This document shows, one piece after another, positions 30,275-41,679 of a DNA stretch of 64,000 nt. The stretch is from Triatoma infestans (Eukaryota; Arthropoda; Insecta; Hemiptera; Reduviidae), in NCBI GenBank assembly GCA_011037195.1, contig JAAEAF010014370.1:1-64000 (forward strand), read 5' to 3'. Positions within the stretch are counted from its first letter, which is position 1. Each line of letters opens with the position of its first letter. The notes beneath the pieces are model-generated. The model worked only from the letters and a program-made list of their open reading frames with translations. It ran no database searches and had not been told where the DNA came from. The translations under genes and the position numbers were made by a program.

Positions 30275-30450
30275 AAAACTCACGGAGATCCAAGGCTGGT
30301 GGTAAGCACGCCGCGGTTCTTTCGCCGTTTAGTTCTGACTTTCACTACCTAGCTGCGCTACCGAACTGCCCAGACTTTGCCCCCAACGGAAATCGAATCC
30401 TGAATTCTCCCACATCAAAGGCAAGTGCACTAGACCGCAACAAAATGACA
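30275..30450 (-). repeat. SINE2 copy, minus strand
   Basis: On the minus strand it has a tRNA-like head (GTCTAGTGCACTTGCCTTTG, B box GGATTCGATTTCC) and the body (CGCAGCTAGGTAGTGAAAGT, GAACCGCGGCGTGCTTACCA). The 3' tail is shortened. Confidence 0.7.
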
Positions 30451-30472
30451 AAACTGACACATTCTCTTTATA

Positions 30473-31366
30473 CAGGGTGTCCCAAGATATATAGATAACG
30501 ACTTTTTCTCGGAAACTAAGATAGCTAGAAAAAAACAAAAAAATACGTGTCCCCGTAGTTTTTTGTTAGAAATCCAAATTTAACTTGCAAATTTGTTTTG
30601 GTGCTTCCAGAAGCGAGATACAGGCACCAACTTCATTTTTTCGAATGGGGAGATGTGGTTTTTATTTAAGAAATAGATTCCTCTATGTTTTGTAAAAAAA
30701 ATTTACTTGAACGGTCTTTTTCTGTGAGTGATATTTTACAAGTTATGAATGAAAACATGATTCCTATAAGAAATTTCAAAATGATATTATAACGGTTTTT
30801 TGATTGAATAAGAAGAAAAGTACTATTTTATTATAAATTTTACTCCTCATTAATTACAGATCTTGCTCGAACTGGCCTCCACCATTAGAGATGCATACAC
30901 ATGCTTTTTCCTGCCAATTGTACCTTACGACCAATGAAATACATCTCTAATGGTGGAGACCAGTTCGAGCAAGATCTGTAATTAATGAGGAGTAAAATTT
31001 ATAATAAAATAGTAAGTACTTTTCTTCTTATTCATCGAAAAAATATCATTTTGAAATTCCTTATAAGAATCATGTTTTCATTCATAACTTCTAAAATATC
31101 GCTCAAAGAAAAAAAAACCATTCAAGTAAATTTTTCTTACAAAAAAATAGAGGAATCTATTTCTTAAATAAAAACCACAACCTCCCCATTTGAAAAAATG
31201 AAGTTGGTGGCTGTATCTTCGCTTCTGGAAGTACCAAAACAAAATTTGCAAATAAAATTTGGTTTTCTAACAAAAAACTACGGGGACACGTATTTTTTAG
31301 TTTTTTTTTTCTAGCTATCTTAGTTTCCGATAAAAAGTCGTTATCCATATAGCCTGGGACACCCTG
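30473..31366. mobile_element. Foldback element: ~894-bp near-perfect palindrome
   Basis: The arms at 30473-30893 and 30942-31366 are inverted copies differing at scattered sites, with a 48-bp loop. The ends are CAGGGTGTCCCA and its complement, with TATA on both outer sides, suggesting a TA or TATA target duplication. The frames in the arms are not coding. Terminal CAGGGTGTCCC sequences are, from memory, widespread in insect DNA elements. Confidence 0.8.
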
Positions 31367-31439
31367 TATATGGAAATTATTTTTACAATTCAAACATAAA
31401 CATAATAACGGGGTGATAACATCCTGATAGATTAAGAAA

Positions 31440-32105
31440 CAAAAAATCACAGAATGTTCAAACTTAATATTCCGTTAAAATGCTACCATTAGATCTGAGA
31501 ATAAGCTGTTCATAAAAATCGAAGAACCGGAAGAGCCATTTTACCGAATGGTTTTTTTTTTTTTTTTTTTGAGTTTTTTTCTGATTTTCTCCAAAACGGT
31601 TCCAATGATTTTCTTTAAACTCTACATATTAATTTATTATAAATACAAAGAACTACAACTATTATTTGTGATATTTGTCCGGGAAATATTCATTTAAAGT
31701 AAAGGGAGTGGTGGGGGTAGGGGAGGGTTTCCTCTAAAGGATAAATTCAGTTTACTTACACACACAATTCTATCATCTAAATAATATCATTTAGAATTAA
31801 TTAAATATGTCGTTGAAATTCTGAGTTTGAAGAAAATCGAATGACCGGAAGTTATGTTTTTACTGAAAAGTGTTTTCCAGTTTTTTGTTTTTTTTTTCTA
31901 TTTTATCTAAAACGGTTCCAAGGATTTTTCCTCTCAAACTAATTATGTGAACGATACATATATAGAGAGCTACAACTTTTATTTGAAACAATTCTCCGGG
32001 TAAAGTCATTTAAGGGGGCTTTTGGAGGAGGTGAAGGGTTACGTTTTCCTCTTAAGTGCTATCTTAGTTGCTTATACAGTTCTAACATCTAAACAAAATT
32101 AATTT
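31440..32105 (+). mobile_element. Diverged HINE-like element
   Basis: TTCAAACTTAATATTCCGTT, AAAACGGTTCCAATGATTTTC, a GGAGTGGTGGGGGTAGGGGA block and a second degraded unit. Its 3' end abuts the T/A run where the next inverted copy begins. Confidence 0.5.
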
Positions 32106-33146
32106 AAAAAAAAAAAAAATCTGTTGTGAAACACTCACACAACTTCAGTTCTCAAAATTATAATCGACAAATTTTATAGTTTGTGTACCAAATTTGATGA
32201 AATTCGTCGAAAACTGAAAAAAAAAAAAACTGTCCAGTAAAAGCGCACTTCCGGTTCACTAATTTTCTTGTAACTCGGAATTTTGACTATCTATTTATTT
32301 CTAATTAATTTTGTTTGGATGATAGAATTGTATAATCAACTATATGATAGTACTTTAGAAAAAAAACGTAACCCCAATCCCTCCTCCAAAAGGTCCCTTA
32401 AATGAATTTTTCCAAAGAAATGTTTTAAATAAAAGTTGTAGATCTTTTTATGTATAGTTCACATAAGAAGTTTCAAGAAAATCTTCGGAACCATTTTTGT
32501 GAAAATCGCGATAAAGTGAAAAAATATCATTTAGTAAAGTAGTAATGTAAACGCACTTTCGGTTATCCGATTTTTTTTTTGAAACTCGAAATTTCAACAA
32601 CATATTGAATTCTAATTAAAATTATTTAAATGATAGAATTGTTTAATAAACTGAAATAGCATTTAAGATGAAAACTTAACCCCACCCTTTCCCAATAACT
32701 GCCCTTAAATGAATTTTCCCAGAGAAACATTTCAAATAAAAGTTGTAGCTAGTTATTCGTATGTGCAGTTGATATACTAAGTTTAAAGAAAAACGTCGGA
32801 GCCATTTTTGAGAAAAATGCAAAAAAGTAAAAAAAGTAAAAAGTAAAATGGTACTTCCGGTTGAGGAATTTTGACAGATGACCCACTGTCAGATGCCCAT
32901 GGTGATACCTAAACGGAATATCAAGTTTCAACTTTCTATGGTTTTTCATTTTTGAGCTATACTGTTCACATACATACATACATACATACATACATACACA
33001 CACAACACACACACACACAGCATTTGCTAAAAACCACTTTTTTTGGACTCAGGGGACCTCAAAACGGATATTTCCGGTGAAAACTCGATATCGAAAATTT
33101 GACACGATTACAATACTTCTTCTTACTAGGAGTAAGAGAAAGTAAT
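32106..33146 (-). mobile_element. HINE/DINE-1-like element, full length, minus strand
   Basis: It is read in reverse from 33146: 5' hairpin (CTCTTACTCCTAGTAAGAAG), CGATATCG block, CA/TACA-rich stretch at 32970-33020, two internal units, the 3' subterminal region (TTGTGTGA complement) and GTGAAACACTCACAC at 32127-32141. Confidence 0.7.
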
Positions 33147-33325
33147 AGATAAGATTTTCGAAATCCGAGTATCAAGAAAATTAGTAAACCGGAACATTGA
33201 TTTTTTTTTCAAAAAAAAAAAAAAATCGACAAATTTTATTAAATTAACTATAAATTTATCACTTACAATTTTGTAAACTACTGTAAGAAAAAGTTGTGCG
33301 AGTGCTTCACATCAAGATTTTTTTT
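33147..33325 (+). mobile_element. HINE-like 3' end fragment
   Basis: ATTAGTAAACCGGAACATTG, AAATCGACAAATTTTATTAA, then GTGCGAGTGCTTCACATC and a T run. It faces the copy at 32106-33146 head to tail. Confidence 0.5.
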
Positions 33326-33960
33326 ACATTATAATTATCTGCACTTCATATTATAGTATGTTATTTAACTGAGACGTGATAACTTATTGATGTGGCACCT
33401 AGGTGTGATGCCAACGTCATAAGTCTCGTTGACGTCACAAACTTCCCTGGAATATCACTAATATCATTGGGGGGGGGGGGGATTATAAAAATGAAATATA
33501 AAACGATCAATTCACACATATTTAACATGATAAGTTGGAAGAAATTCTTCGATGCTGTTTTCTAGAAAATTTAATATGAATTACTTCTGCTACTAATATG
33601 AATACTATAGTTCTGCTACTGTACTCTGAAGAATAGTTTCTTAAAAATGAGAATGCTTACCAAATGTTTTTTTATTTTTTTTTAGCTTCCAACAGGTGAT
33701 GAAAATGTGCATTATAGCCAGTAAAACCTATCAGATCTTGTGGACCTGAGCTTTAGTTCAGTTCCACAAGAAAACCTGAAACATTTTATCCGAAAAAATT
33801 AAGATATATATATATATATATGTGTGTGTGTTTTTGTGATGGTGTACGTGTGTGGTATATATATTTAGTATGTTTTCCAAGATTTACCAAGTATAATTTA
33901 TTTAGCCATTTCCAAGAAATTCGCGAAACCCGAAAAACTATATAGTGTTGTATCAGAAAG
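33326..33960. other. Unassigned AT-rich DNA
   Basis: It contains a G run at about 33470, (TA)n at about 33806 and a GT stretch. No gene is supported. Confidence 0.4.
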
Positions 33961-34911
33961 TACGATGGTCATTCAATAAGTAACGAGACAAATCGGTATA
34001 GCTCAGAAACGATTTGTTTAATCAATACAATAGTTTCAATGCGTTAAGTTGCCACTGCCCTTTTTGCTTTGTTTCTTATCAGCTGTCCGAGAATATTTGG
34101 TAAGCATAACCTCAAATATATTCAGTTAATAATGGCGAATCCTGTCGAGCATTGCACCCGGAACAACAACGCGCAGTGATTAGATTTGTTTAGTTACAGA
34201 GGGTCGTGAAAATCAAAGGTAGTGAAATCCAGGAAAGAATGTTGATGAATGTATATGAGAATAATTGTTTGAACCGTTCGAACGTTTACAAAATGGGTTG
34301 AACGGTTTAAAAGTGGTCGTGTAAGTGTTTGTGACAAGCAGCGAAGTGGACGACCGGTAAAAGATGCAACTTCCTCCCTCGAAACTCGTATTAACATTAT
34401 TAATTCAGGACATTCAGGCGTATTACTGTTATTACTGATAGCTGAAGAAGTGCATGCGAGTGTTGGAACTGTCCATAACATTATTCAGAATAAGTATGCA
34501 GTGTAAGAAAACTTGTGCGAGATGGGTTCCAAGATAACTTAAGGATGCCCACAAAGAAACCAAGAAAAAGAGGGGGGAAAGGGTGGGAGATCCTTCCACA
34601 TCTCCCTACAGCCCCCACCTCGCCCTATCGGACTTCATTTGTTTGGACCCCTTAAATAGGCTCTACATAGGAAACATTTTCAATCCAAATAAAAAAGTTA
34701 AAAATCAGGTGCAAAAGTGGCTTATAGATCAACCCAAAGAATTTTATGCCAGAGGTATATACAAATTAGAAGAACAGTTGGGTCAAGTGTGAAAATTAAA
34801 AAGTAGCCACGGTTTTGTATTGATTAATATTATAATAAAAATTATGTAAAAAAAAATATATTATTATAATAAATTGTTTTCGAGCTACAACGGTTTATCT
34901 GGTTATTGAAA
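33961..34911 (+). mobile_element. mariner-type transposon 1, internally deleted
   Basis: The left end TCATTCAATAAGTAACGAGA and CAAATCGGTATAGCTCAGAA is inversely repeated at the right end (TTTTCGAGCTACAACGGTTT ... CTGGTTATTGAAATG). Inside, parts of a mariner transposase remain. The second copy at 47663-48552 has closely related termini. Confidence 0.75.
34240..34790 (+). pseudogene. mariner transposase remnant 1
   Basis: The N-terminal helix-turn-helix part is visible (WVERFKSGRVSVCDKQRSGR, then ETRINIIN ... VHASVGTVHNI), containing the KWFERFK-type and RSGRP motifs of mariner. The sequence then jumps, with about half of the protein missing, to the C-terminal part at 34583 (PYSPHLALSDFICL, KSW-like QKWLIDQPKEFYARGI). 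The first two catalytic acidic residues are deleted; the third region, normally LAPSDYHLF, is kept as LALSDFICL. It is inactive. Confidence 0.75.
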
Positions 34912-35759
34912 TGTTTTTGGGGATGTTGTGTTGTATGTTTTGCAGTAGCGTGAGCGGTTTAGTAAAAGGGCTTGTAAGTATATATGTTTAAGAGAGAAGT
35001 ACTAGTAATAAGAAAGTAGTCACCACTGCTAACAATAAATATATTCTATTAAAATAATAATTACAAGTTGTTTTGCAAAGGAATGATTAACTTATTAATA
35101 TGCATTGATGTTAAGAGAGCGAAGAACAACTGTTCTGCTTCGGTATCTACAACCCCAACTCTATCTTAATAAATGATCTAGAATAAAGGCAAATCACTAT
35201 CGCTGGCACTGAGTTTTAGAGAGCGATTCCTGAAGCAAGTGTTCTGGCTTTGAAAGCAGAATGCAGACTGTCTTGAAGGAATGCCCTCTCTAGCGAGGGA
35301 TTTTCTTTTTTCAAAAGAGTTGGCCTAACGACGGGTTCTTGTGCCTTTGTCTCTTTAATTGCAATGACCTTATATTTCAGTAGCTGACTGTAAATACATC
35401 TCTTTTTGAAAGTAAATTCACTATTTATTTTCCAAAAACTGCTTCACATAAATATTGTCAAAATTCACTCAACTATTTTTCAAAACTATTATTTTTCCAT
35501 TTTATTTCTTCCACTATATTATTTATTGAATGACCTACCGGAATAATATCGGAGTTTTCCTTTTCTGATAATTGTGTGTGGGGGGGGGGGTCTCTGAGAA
35601 GATGTGTTTAGCGAACGTTTTATGCCAGAAATGCTTGACCAAGTTCTGTAACTCTAGAATAACAACGTACGTTAAGGAAGTACCGGACAACTATAGATAA
35701 CGGTTTGGATCAAATTGAAGATATTAAAGTTAAAAAAAAAAAAAAAACTCACGCCATAA
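34912..35759. other. Unassigned
   Basis: A G run lies at about 35580. No gene is recognised. Confidence 0.35.
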
Positions 35760-36270
35760 TACTCGAGATATAATATACTGAGTTACTGAGTATCTCAGTC
35801 AATGAAATTTCTCATTCGCTCAAACTTAGCTTTGTCCAGCCACACTCGATGTTTGGGTAAATCAGTTTTTAAACAAAAACAACTGTTATTTGAAATATTT
35901 GCCTGGAAGAATTGATTTATTTTTGTGAAGTTCTGGGAAAAGAGTAGTGTAATGCTTTTCTTTAAAGTATCACTTCAATGTAATATATGGTTTACTACCT
36001 ACATAATATTAATGCACATTAGATACATTGATATAATTCCAAATTTGAAGAAAATCGCTTAACCATAAGTGCGATTTTGTAGAATAGAATTTTGTAGTTT
36101 TTTTGGAATTTTCTCGCAAACGATTACTACCCCCACCATTTTTATGGCCTGCCCAACTGAACATTGTAACGTCGCAATTTTAAATAAAATGTCTTGATTA
36201 ACTTATATTAATTAGAGTGAGAGAAAGTCGTATGAGTGTTTCACACCAGATTTTTTTTTTTTCTGAGAGG
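35760..36270 (+). mobile_element. Diverged HINE-like 3' part
   Basis: ATTTGAAGAAAATCGCTTAACC, AAACATCGAGTGTG (inverse), and the 3' end GAGTGAGAGAAAGTCGTATGAG, GTGTTTCACACCAGATTTTT. Confidence 0.5.
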
Positions 36271-36621
36271 TAGTGTATTGCTATTTGAAAGTTCTATTGT
36301 GCCCATTTCTTCGACATTCTCCTAGCTTAGACTATCAAGCGAAGGGCAATATTACGTATATTCTGGTGAACTCAGTGGAGATGGTATGGGAGGATTAGGT
36401 AAAGAAAAAGGCAATGATCAGTCCTCAACAGAAAAAACTGCACAAACATTGTGAAGTGAGAATATTTTAAACAATTGGAACAACAAAAAAAATCAATAAT
36501 TACATAATTTACAATTACATTAATCAACTAAAATTACATAATTAATAATGAATGAATTGTTTTTATACAAAACAAAATACTTGGATGTATTTAATTACTG
36601 ACCAAAGAAAATTAAAACTAG
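36271..36621. other. Unassigned AT-rich DNA
   Basis: No gene or shared repeat was recognised. Confidence 0.35.
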
Positions 36622-36862
36622 GGAAGGCAATAGCTAAGTGGTTAGTGTACTGGGCTCCCACGCGGAGGATCCCGGGTTCGAGTCCAGCTGTGCTACCCTT
36701 AGAAATTTTTTTTTCTTCCTAGGAGCTTCTACAGCTCACTGTACGGTCATGGACAGTGTAGGCTGTAACTAGGGAACACTGTATGGAGGTCGGCAGTGAA
36801 CTGAGAAGGCTACGAGCGGCAATGACCATAGATGATGTTGACGAGCCTTAAATTAGATCAAA
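36622..36862 (+). repeat. tRNA-derived SINE1, tail type A
   Basis: A box TAGCTAAGTGGTTAGTGTAC, perfect B box GGGTTCGAGTCC, body AGGAGCTTCTACAGCTCACT, tail GACCATAGATGATGTTGACG and CCTTAAATTAG. Confidence 0.9.
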
Positions 36863-37190
36863 AAAATTAAAACTTAACATTATTTTAGGCACGCTATTTT
36901 GTTTACAATAAAATATTACAAAACTACCCATATTATATTATTACTTAGAACCTTTTAAAAATAACTAGCCATATGATATTTTAAATATTTAAAATCACAA
37001 TTTATTCTTATTCACAAATGAAATATTCACATATGAAAATATTAGTCCCTTTCCTTCAAGAGATGCCCGCTGCTCTTCGTAATAATGAATTCATCAATGA
37101 ATTTAGCTTCCATTGTTGAATATGTGGATGGATCCGCAATGCTGGATAACATCTGGTATTTTATCCATCGTAGCATGCATATTTATTTTC
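36863..37190. other. Unassigned AT-rich DNA
   Basis: 37080-37190 probably belongs to the inverted Penelope-like pair that follows (CTTCCATTGTTGAATATG ... complement near 37470). Otherwise nothing is recognised. Confidence 0.35.
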
Positions 37191-37230
37191 TTGCTGACCG
37201 GTTTCGGATTTTCATCCATCGTCAGAGCAA
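37191..37230 (-). ncRNA. Hammerhead ribozyme-like motif, all core boxes intact
   Basis: Minus strand: TTGCT, CTGACGA, T, GGAT-GAAA-ATCC, GAAA, CCGGTC, AGCAA. Stem I is TTGCT/AGCAA (5 bp), stem II GGAT/ATCC with a GAAA loop, and CUGANGA and GAAA are intact. A15.1-U16.1 plus CC/GG gives a loopless ACCGGU palindrome, and C17 is followed by stem I. An unpaired or mismatched U sits between A9 and stem II, as in all other copies. The loopless stem III suggests activity as a dimer. Confidence 0.7.
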
Positions 37231-37418
37231 ATTCACCAAGTTCGTGTAGAGAGTTCACTTCAACGTAATGTTTCTGTTACTTGTTACTCACACTTGTTGT
37301 TGATATAATTATGTGAGGAGGTATATCTCCCCACATAATTATATACAACCAACAAGTGTGAGTAACAAGTAACAGAAACATTACGTTGAAATGAACTCTG
37401 TACACGAACTTGGTGAAT

Positions 37419-37455
37419 TTGCTCTGACGATGGATGAAAATCCGAAACGGATAAA
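37419..37455 (+). ncRNA. Hammerhead ribozyme-like motif, truncated after GAAAC
   Basis: TTGCT, CTGACGA, T, GGAT-GAAA-ATCC and GAAAC are intact, then the sequence jumps to GGATAAAAT, losing CGGTC and the 3' strand of stem I. Compared with the left arm this is a ~35-bp deletion. Confidence 0.55.
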
Positions 37456-37504
37456 ATCCCAGAATTTAGCCTCCATTGATATATATATATATTTTTTTTT
37501 TTTT

Positions 37505-37728
37505 TTAATTTAAGGCGTATCAACATCTATAGTCATTGGCGCCCGGAGCCTTTTCACTGCCGGCCTCCGGACAGTGTTCTCTCGCTACAGACAACACTGC
37601 CCATCACCGAACAATGAGCTTTAGAGGCTTCTAGGAAGAAAATATTTAAGGGGTAAGGACTGGACTCGAACCCGAGACCTCTGCGTGGCCATCCAACACG
37701 CTAACCACTGAGCTAATCCCTTCCCTTT
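37505..37728 (-). repeat. tRNA-derived SINE1, tail type A
   Basis: On the minus strand it has the head GGGATTAGCTCAGTGGTTAG, B box GGGTTCGAGTCC, the body, and tail TGACTATAGATGTTGATACG then CCTTAAATT. Confidence 0.9.
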
Positions 37729-38490
37729 GATATATACATATATATTATTTTTCCCCGTTTCTCTATAACATCACTGCACACAACATTGACCCATACCTGT
37801 CTAGTGAGCTGCAGAGACTTTTGGAAAAAAGAAAATTTAAGTACAACATTATCACGACTCAAACTCATGACTCCTGTTACCATGCCAATGGGATATGACT
37901 GTACTATTCCCATCCCTTAATAGAGGTAATTACCTATTGGAATTTCCATTTGATCAACATTATTATTCCATGTTTCAGCATTAATGGATGGCAATTATAA
38001 TTCTGTGATCAGAAACAGTGTCCTTGCTTTTAACCCTTCAGATGGTCAATTTAATTATCTAATTTAATTAGGGGGAAGTTCTCGTTAAAAAAAAGATTAT
38101 TCTGTTTTACTATTAACACACTTAAAATCCAGAATCCTGTGTGACGTCTTGATAAAAATATTAGTTGATTGAGGATATCTTTTATTTAGGCCTTCGTAGT
38201 CTTATTTCCAAATGAAATTCCCTATTTTTTAACTTGTATTTCATAAATTTGATTTTATTTGAAGAACAGAATTTATATTTATAGAACATAATAATATAGT
38301 TTATTTAGAATTGAAATAATATATATAAACAAAAAGAAAAATGAACAAATAAAACAAAAAGAAATAAGTACGAATTGGAGTTCCCGTCGGCCGGAAATTG
38401 ACGTTTAACTAAATACAAATATAGGTATTCTTTTTATGTAGGTATAGAACTTTCACACCTATAAAATATATACTTCAATATGTTTGAATA
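37729..38490. other. Unassigned AT-rich DNA
   Basis: 37765-37920 faintly resembles SINE1 (GTGAGCTGCAGAGACTTTTG) but is too degraded to call. No gene is supported. Confidence 0.35.
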
Positions 38491-38700
38491 ATGGAAGAGA
38501 TTAATTAGCTCATTAGTAGCGCGCTGGACTAGCAACGCGGAGGTCCCGGGTTCGAGTCCAGCAGTGTTGCCTTTAGATTTACTCTTCCTAGAAGCCTCTA
38601 CAGCGCGCTGCTTGGTGATGGGCAAGGCAACTGAGAAGGCTCCGGCGGGACACAGACGATCTTTCAGGTCGCAGTGCAATATCCCCTATAACAATCTATG
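38491..38700 (+). repeat. tRNA-derived SINE1, tail type B
   Basis: TAGCTCATTAGTAGCGCGCTGG, perfect B box GGGTTCGAGTCC, a shortened body, and tail GATCTTTCAGGTCGCAGTGC then ATATCCCCTATAAC. Confidence 0.85.
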
Positions 38701-39584
38701 TTTGAATAAACAAAATATTATCGGAAAATCAAATGTAAATAAAAAATTTGATCTGAAACACTCACATGACTCTCTCTTACTCCAATTTACATAGTTACAC
38801 AGTCTCTCGTTTAACGAACTAAAATATATAACGCTTCTTCCTATTATAATTTGTTTAATTGTACTAATAGTTAATTTTATTCCTTTTTTTATGTTGTTGC
38901 TAGAAAGTAGATTTTGATTGCATTAGCTCATGCGTAGATTTCCAACTTCATAGTATTCTTTCAATACTTTGTGAACTGCGCCACATACATAAAATTAAGG
39001 ACAATATGATGAATAGCTAAACACTCCAGGGCTAAGAAAAGTTTATTTAACTGAATATTATGAATTCCTTGGAGAAAAATTTTGTGGGTGTTTAATATCA
39101 ATTTTATTCTGTTCCATTAGTATAAACGCTGAATACAAAATGGCCGACTTATATTCAAACTTGCATTATTTATGCCTAATTCTCTGTTGCTTTCTTTTTC
39201 AACAATGGAATGAAAATTCTGAACTTTTTCTTTATAGCACACATTAATTATATAAAAACAGAAAATATTACATTACAAATAACTTGATGTTTTGCATTTT
39301 TCATATAAAAATTTTATTGCACAATTTGATAATTTATAAAATACCTTTTGACGGGCAAATTAGTAAAATAAATTCTAAACTAGATTTTTCATAAACTAAC
39401 TATAAATAATTAACCATTCACCGTGTAAAACAGAAAGTATAAAATGTTGGGTGTATGTTAGGCCAATCAGAAATTTAGAATTATCATGCTGACCACGCCC
39501 ACATTTGACACCATCACTTTTACACTGTGATTGGTTAGTTATTTATAGCTAATTATTTCTATGAAAAAAGTAGTTTAGAATTTT
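38701..39584. other. Unassigned, with a HINE 3' relic
   Basis: TGAAACACTCACATGACTCTCTC at 38756 is a minus-strand HINE 3' end. The rest is AT-rich with no gene. Confidence 0.4.
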
Positions 39585-40588
39585 TTTTTTTTTACTTTCT
39601 CTTACTCCTAGTAAGAGGAAGTATTGTAATCGTGTCAAATTTTCGATATCGAGTTTTCACCGGAAATATCCGTTTTGAGGTCCCCTGATCCAAAAAAGTG
39701 GTTTTTAGCAAATGGTCTGTGTGTGTGTGTGTATGTAAGTATGTGAACAGCATAGCTCAAAAACGAAAAACTATAGAAAGTTGAAACTTGATATTCCGTT
39801 TAGGTATCACCGTGGGATCTGACACTACGTTACCTGTCAAAATTCCTCAACCGGAAGTACCACTTTACTAGTTGGATTTTTTACTTTTTTGCGATTATCT
39901 CAAAAATGGCTCCGACGATTTTCTTTAAACTTCAAACATCAACCACACATACAAAGAGCTACAACTTTTATTAGAAACATTTCTCCGGGAAAATGCATTG
40001 AAGGGCACTTTTGGGGGAGGGGTGGGGTTAGGTTTCCATCTAAAGTGCTATTTCAGTTTATTAGATAATTCTGCCATCTAAATAATGTTAATTAGAATTA
40101 AATATTTTGTTGAAATTCCGAGTTTGAAAAAAATCGGATAACTGGAAGTGCGTTTACTTTACCACTTTACTAAATGATTTATTCACTTTTTCGCAATTTT
40201 CTCAAAAATGGCTCTGACGATTTTTTTGGAACTTCGTATATAAACTAAACATGCAAAGATCTACAACTTTTATCTAAAACATTTCTCTGGGAAATTTCTT
40301 TTAAGGAGCACTTTTAGGGGAGGGTGGGGTTAGATTTTCATCAAAGTGCTATCCTAGTTGATTATACAATTCTATCATCCAACCATAATTAGTTAGAATA
40401 AATAATGGCTGAAATTCCGAGTTTCAAGAAAATTAGTAAACCGGAAGTGCGTTTCTACTGAACAGTTTTTTCAGTTTTCCACGAATTTCGTTAAATTTGG
40501 TACACAAACTATAAAATTTGTCAATTATCATTTTGAGAACTGGAGTAAGAGAAAGTTGTGTGAGTGTTTCACACCAGATTTTTTTTTT
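39585..40588 (+). mobile_element. HINE/DINE-1-like element, reference full-length copy
   Basis: The 5' hairpin CTCTTACT-CCT-AGTAAGAG is at 39599-39617. The 15-bp subterminal inverted repeat ACTTTCTCTTACTCC (39594-39608) pairs with GGAGTAAGAGAAAGT (40542-40556). (GT)n lies at 39718-39732. Internal units of 302 bp start near 39838 and 40140, with a partial third from about 40425. The 3' hairpin GTGTGA-GTGTT-TCACAC is at 40558-40574, followed by CAGATTTTTTTTT. The element sits between T runs. No ORF is seen. Hairpin ends, asymmetric subterminal repeats, a microsatellite, internal tandem units and T-rich targets together recall Helentron-associated elements. Alternative: an unclassified MITE. Confidence 0.7.
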
Positions 40589-41120
40589 TTAAATACAAAA
40601 AAGTCAAGTCATTTCTAACATAATAACACAGTAAGTTATGTGTCCAAATTTCTCAACAGGATGTATTTAAAAGTTTAGTTCAGTTTTCTGCTATTTTCTC
40701 TAAAACGGATCCAACAATTTTTTTTTAAACGATGTATATGAGCTGCAAATATAAAGAGCTACAACTTTTATTTGAAACATTTCTTCAGGTAAAGTTTATT
40801 TAAAAAGAGCCTTTTTGAGGAAAGGTAAGGTTATGTTTGCCTCTAAAGTGCTATCCTAGTTGATTGTACAATTCTACCATCTAAATAGAATTAATTAGAA
40901 TTAAATAGATTGCCAAAATTCCAGAGTTTCAAAGAAATTAATAAACCAGAAGTGCGTTTTTTACTGAACTTTTTTTCAGTTTTAGCGGTTTTCTCTATAA
41001 AAACCCCCGACGAATTTCATTATATTTGGTATACTAACTTATAAAATTTGTCGATTGCAATTTTGTAAATTGTACTAAGTAAAAGTTGTGTGAGTGTTTC
41101 ACGCTAGATTTTTTTTTTTT
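40589..41120 (+). mobile_element. HINE-like 3' half, adjacent tandem copy
   Basis: It follows the T run of the previous copy and holds one and a half diverged units, then AAGTTGTGTGAGTGTTTCACGC and a T run. It has no 5' end. This is a tail-to-head arrangement. Confidence 0.6.
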
Positions 41121-41679
41121 ATTCGTGAAAACTGTTCAATTTTATGTCATAATTTATGTTTATAGAATTTCCCTAAACATTAGGGAGCCAATTCTTCGAA
41201 TCTAATCTCATTAACTCTAATCCTATACTTGGCCAATCTTTTCTGAATATTTACTTCTATATTTTGCATTCCCATTTCCACAGTCAGGGCCGCAGTAATT
41301 GATTGACTGAGCAACCAAAAATACATTTTTAAAGTATATATAGACAGCAGCACCAAATCACAAACAGCTGTGATTTTATTTATATTTGGTTCTGCGTGAA
41401 ACTAACTGAATCTGGGCTGTATTTATGAAATATTCATCAATATTTTGTTTCACTTTTGAACTGATGAATAATTTCTTTGAGTCCAATTAAGAAAAAAAAA
41501 AGAATTAAATGTACTACAAACACAGTACAAGGAAACAACTTTTTATACATTACTTACTTTGTGCAAAACTAAATTTTGCGTCCCAAATAGAGGTTTGCTT
41601 CAAACAACACCACCTGTTTAGACGTTGGAGATCAGAGTATAGATTTATCTATAAATAAGGCAATGAAAGGATACAAGGG
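41121..41679. other. Unassigned AT-rich DNA
   Basis: 41600-41679 may belong to the LINE fragment that follows (ACGTTGGAGATCAGAGTATA) but is frame-broken. Confidence 0.35.

Larger units (their letters stand above)
37191..37455. mobile_element. Penelope-like fragments, second family, inverted pair
   Basis: The left arm (37191-37317, minus strand) and right arm (37330-37455, plus strand) are near-identical inverted copies meeting at about 37323. Each holds the second-family ribozyme core followed or preceded by GAATTTGCTCTGACGATGG and CCAAGTTCGTGTAGAGAGTT. Confidence 0.55.
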
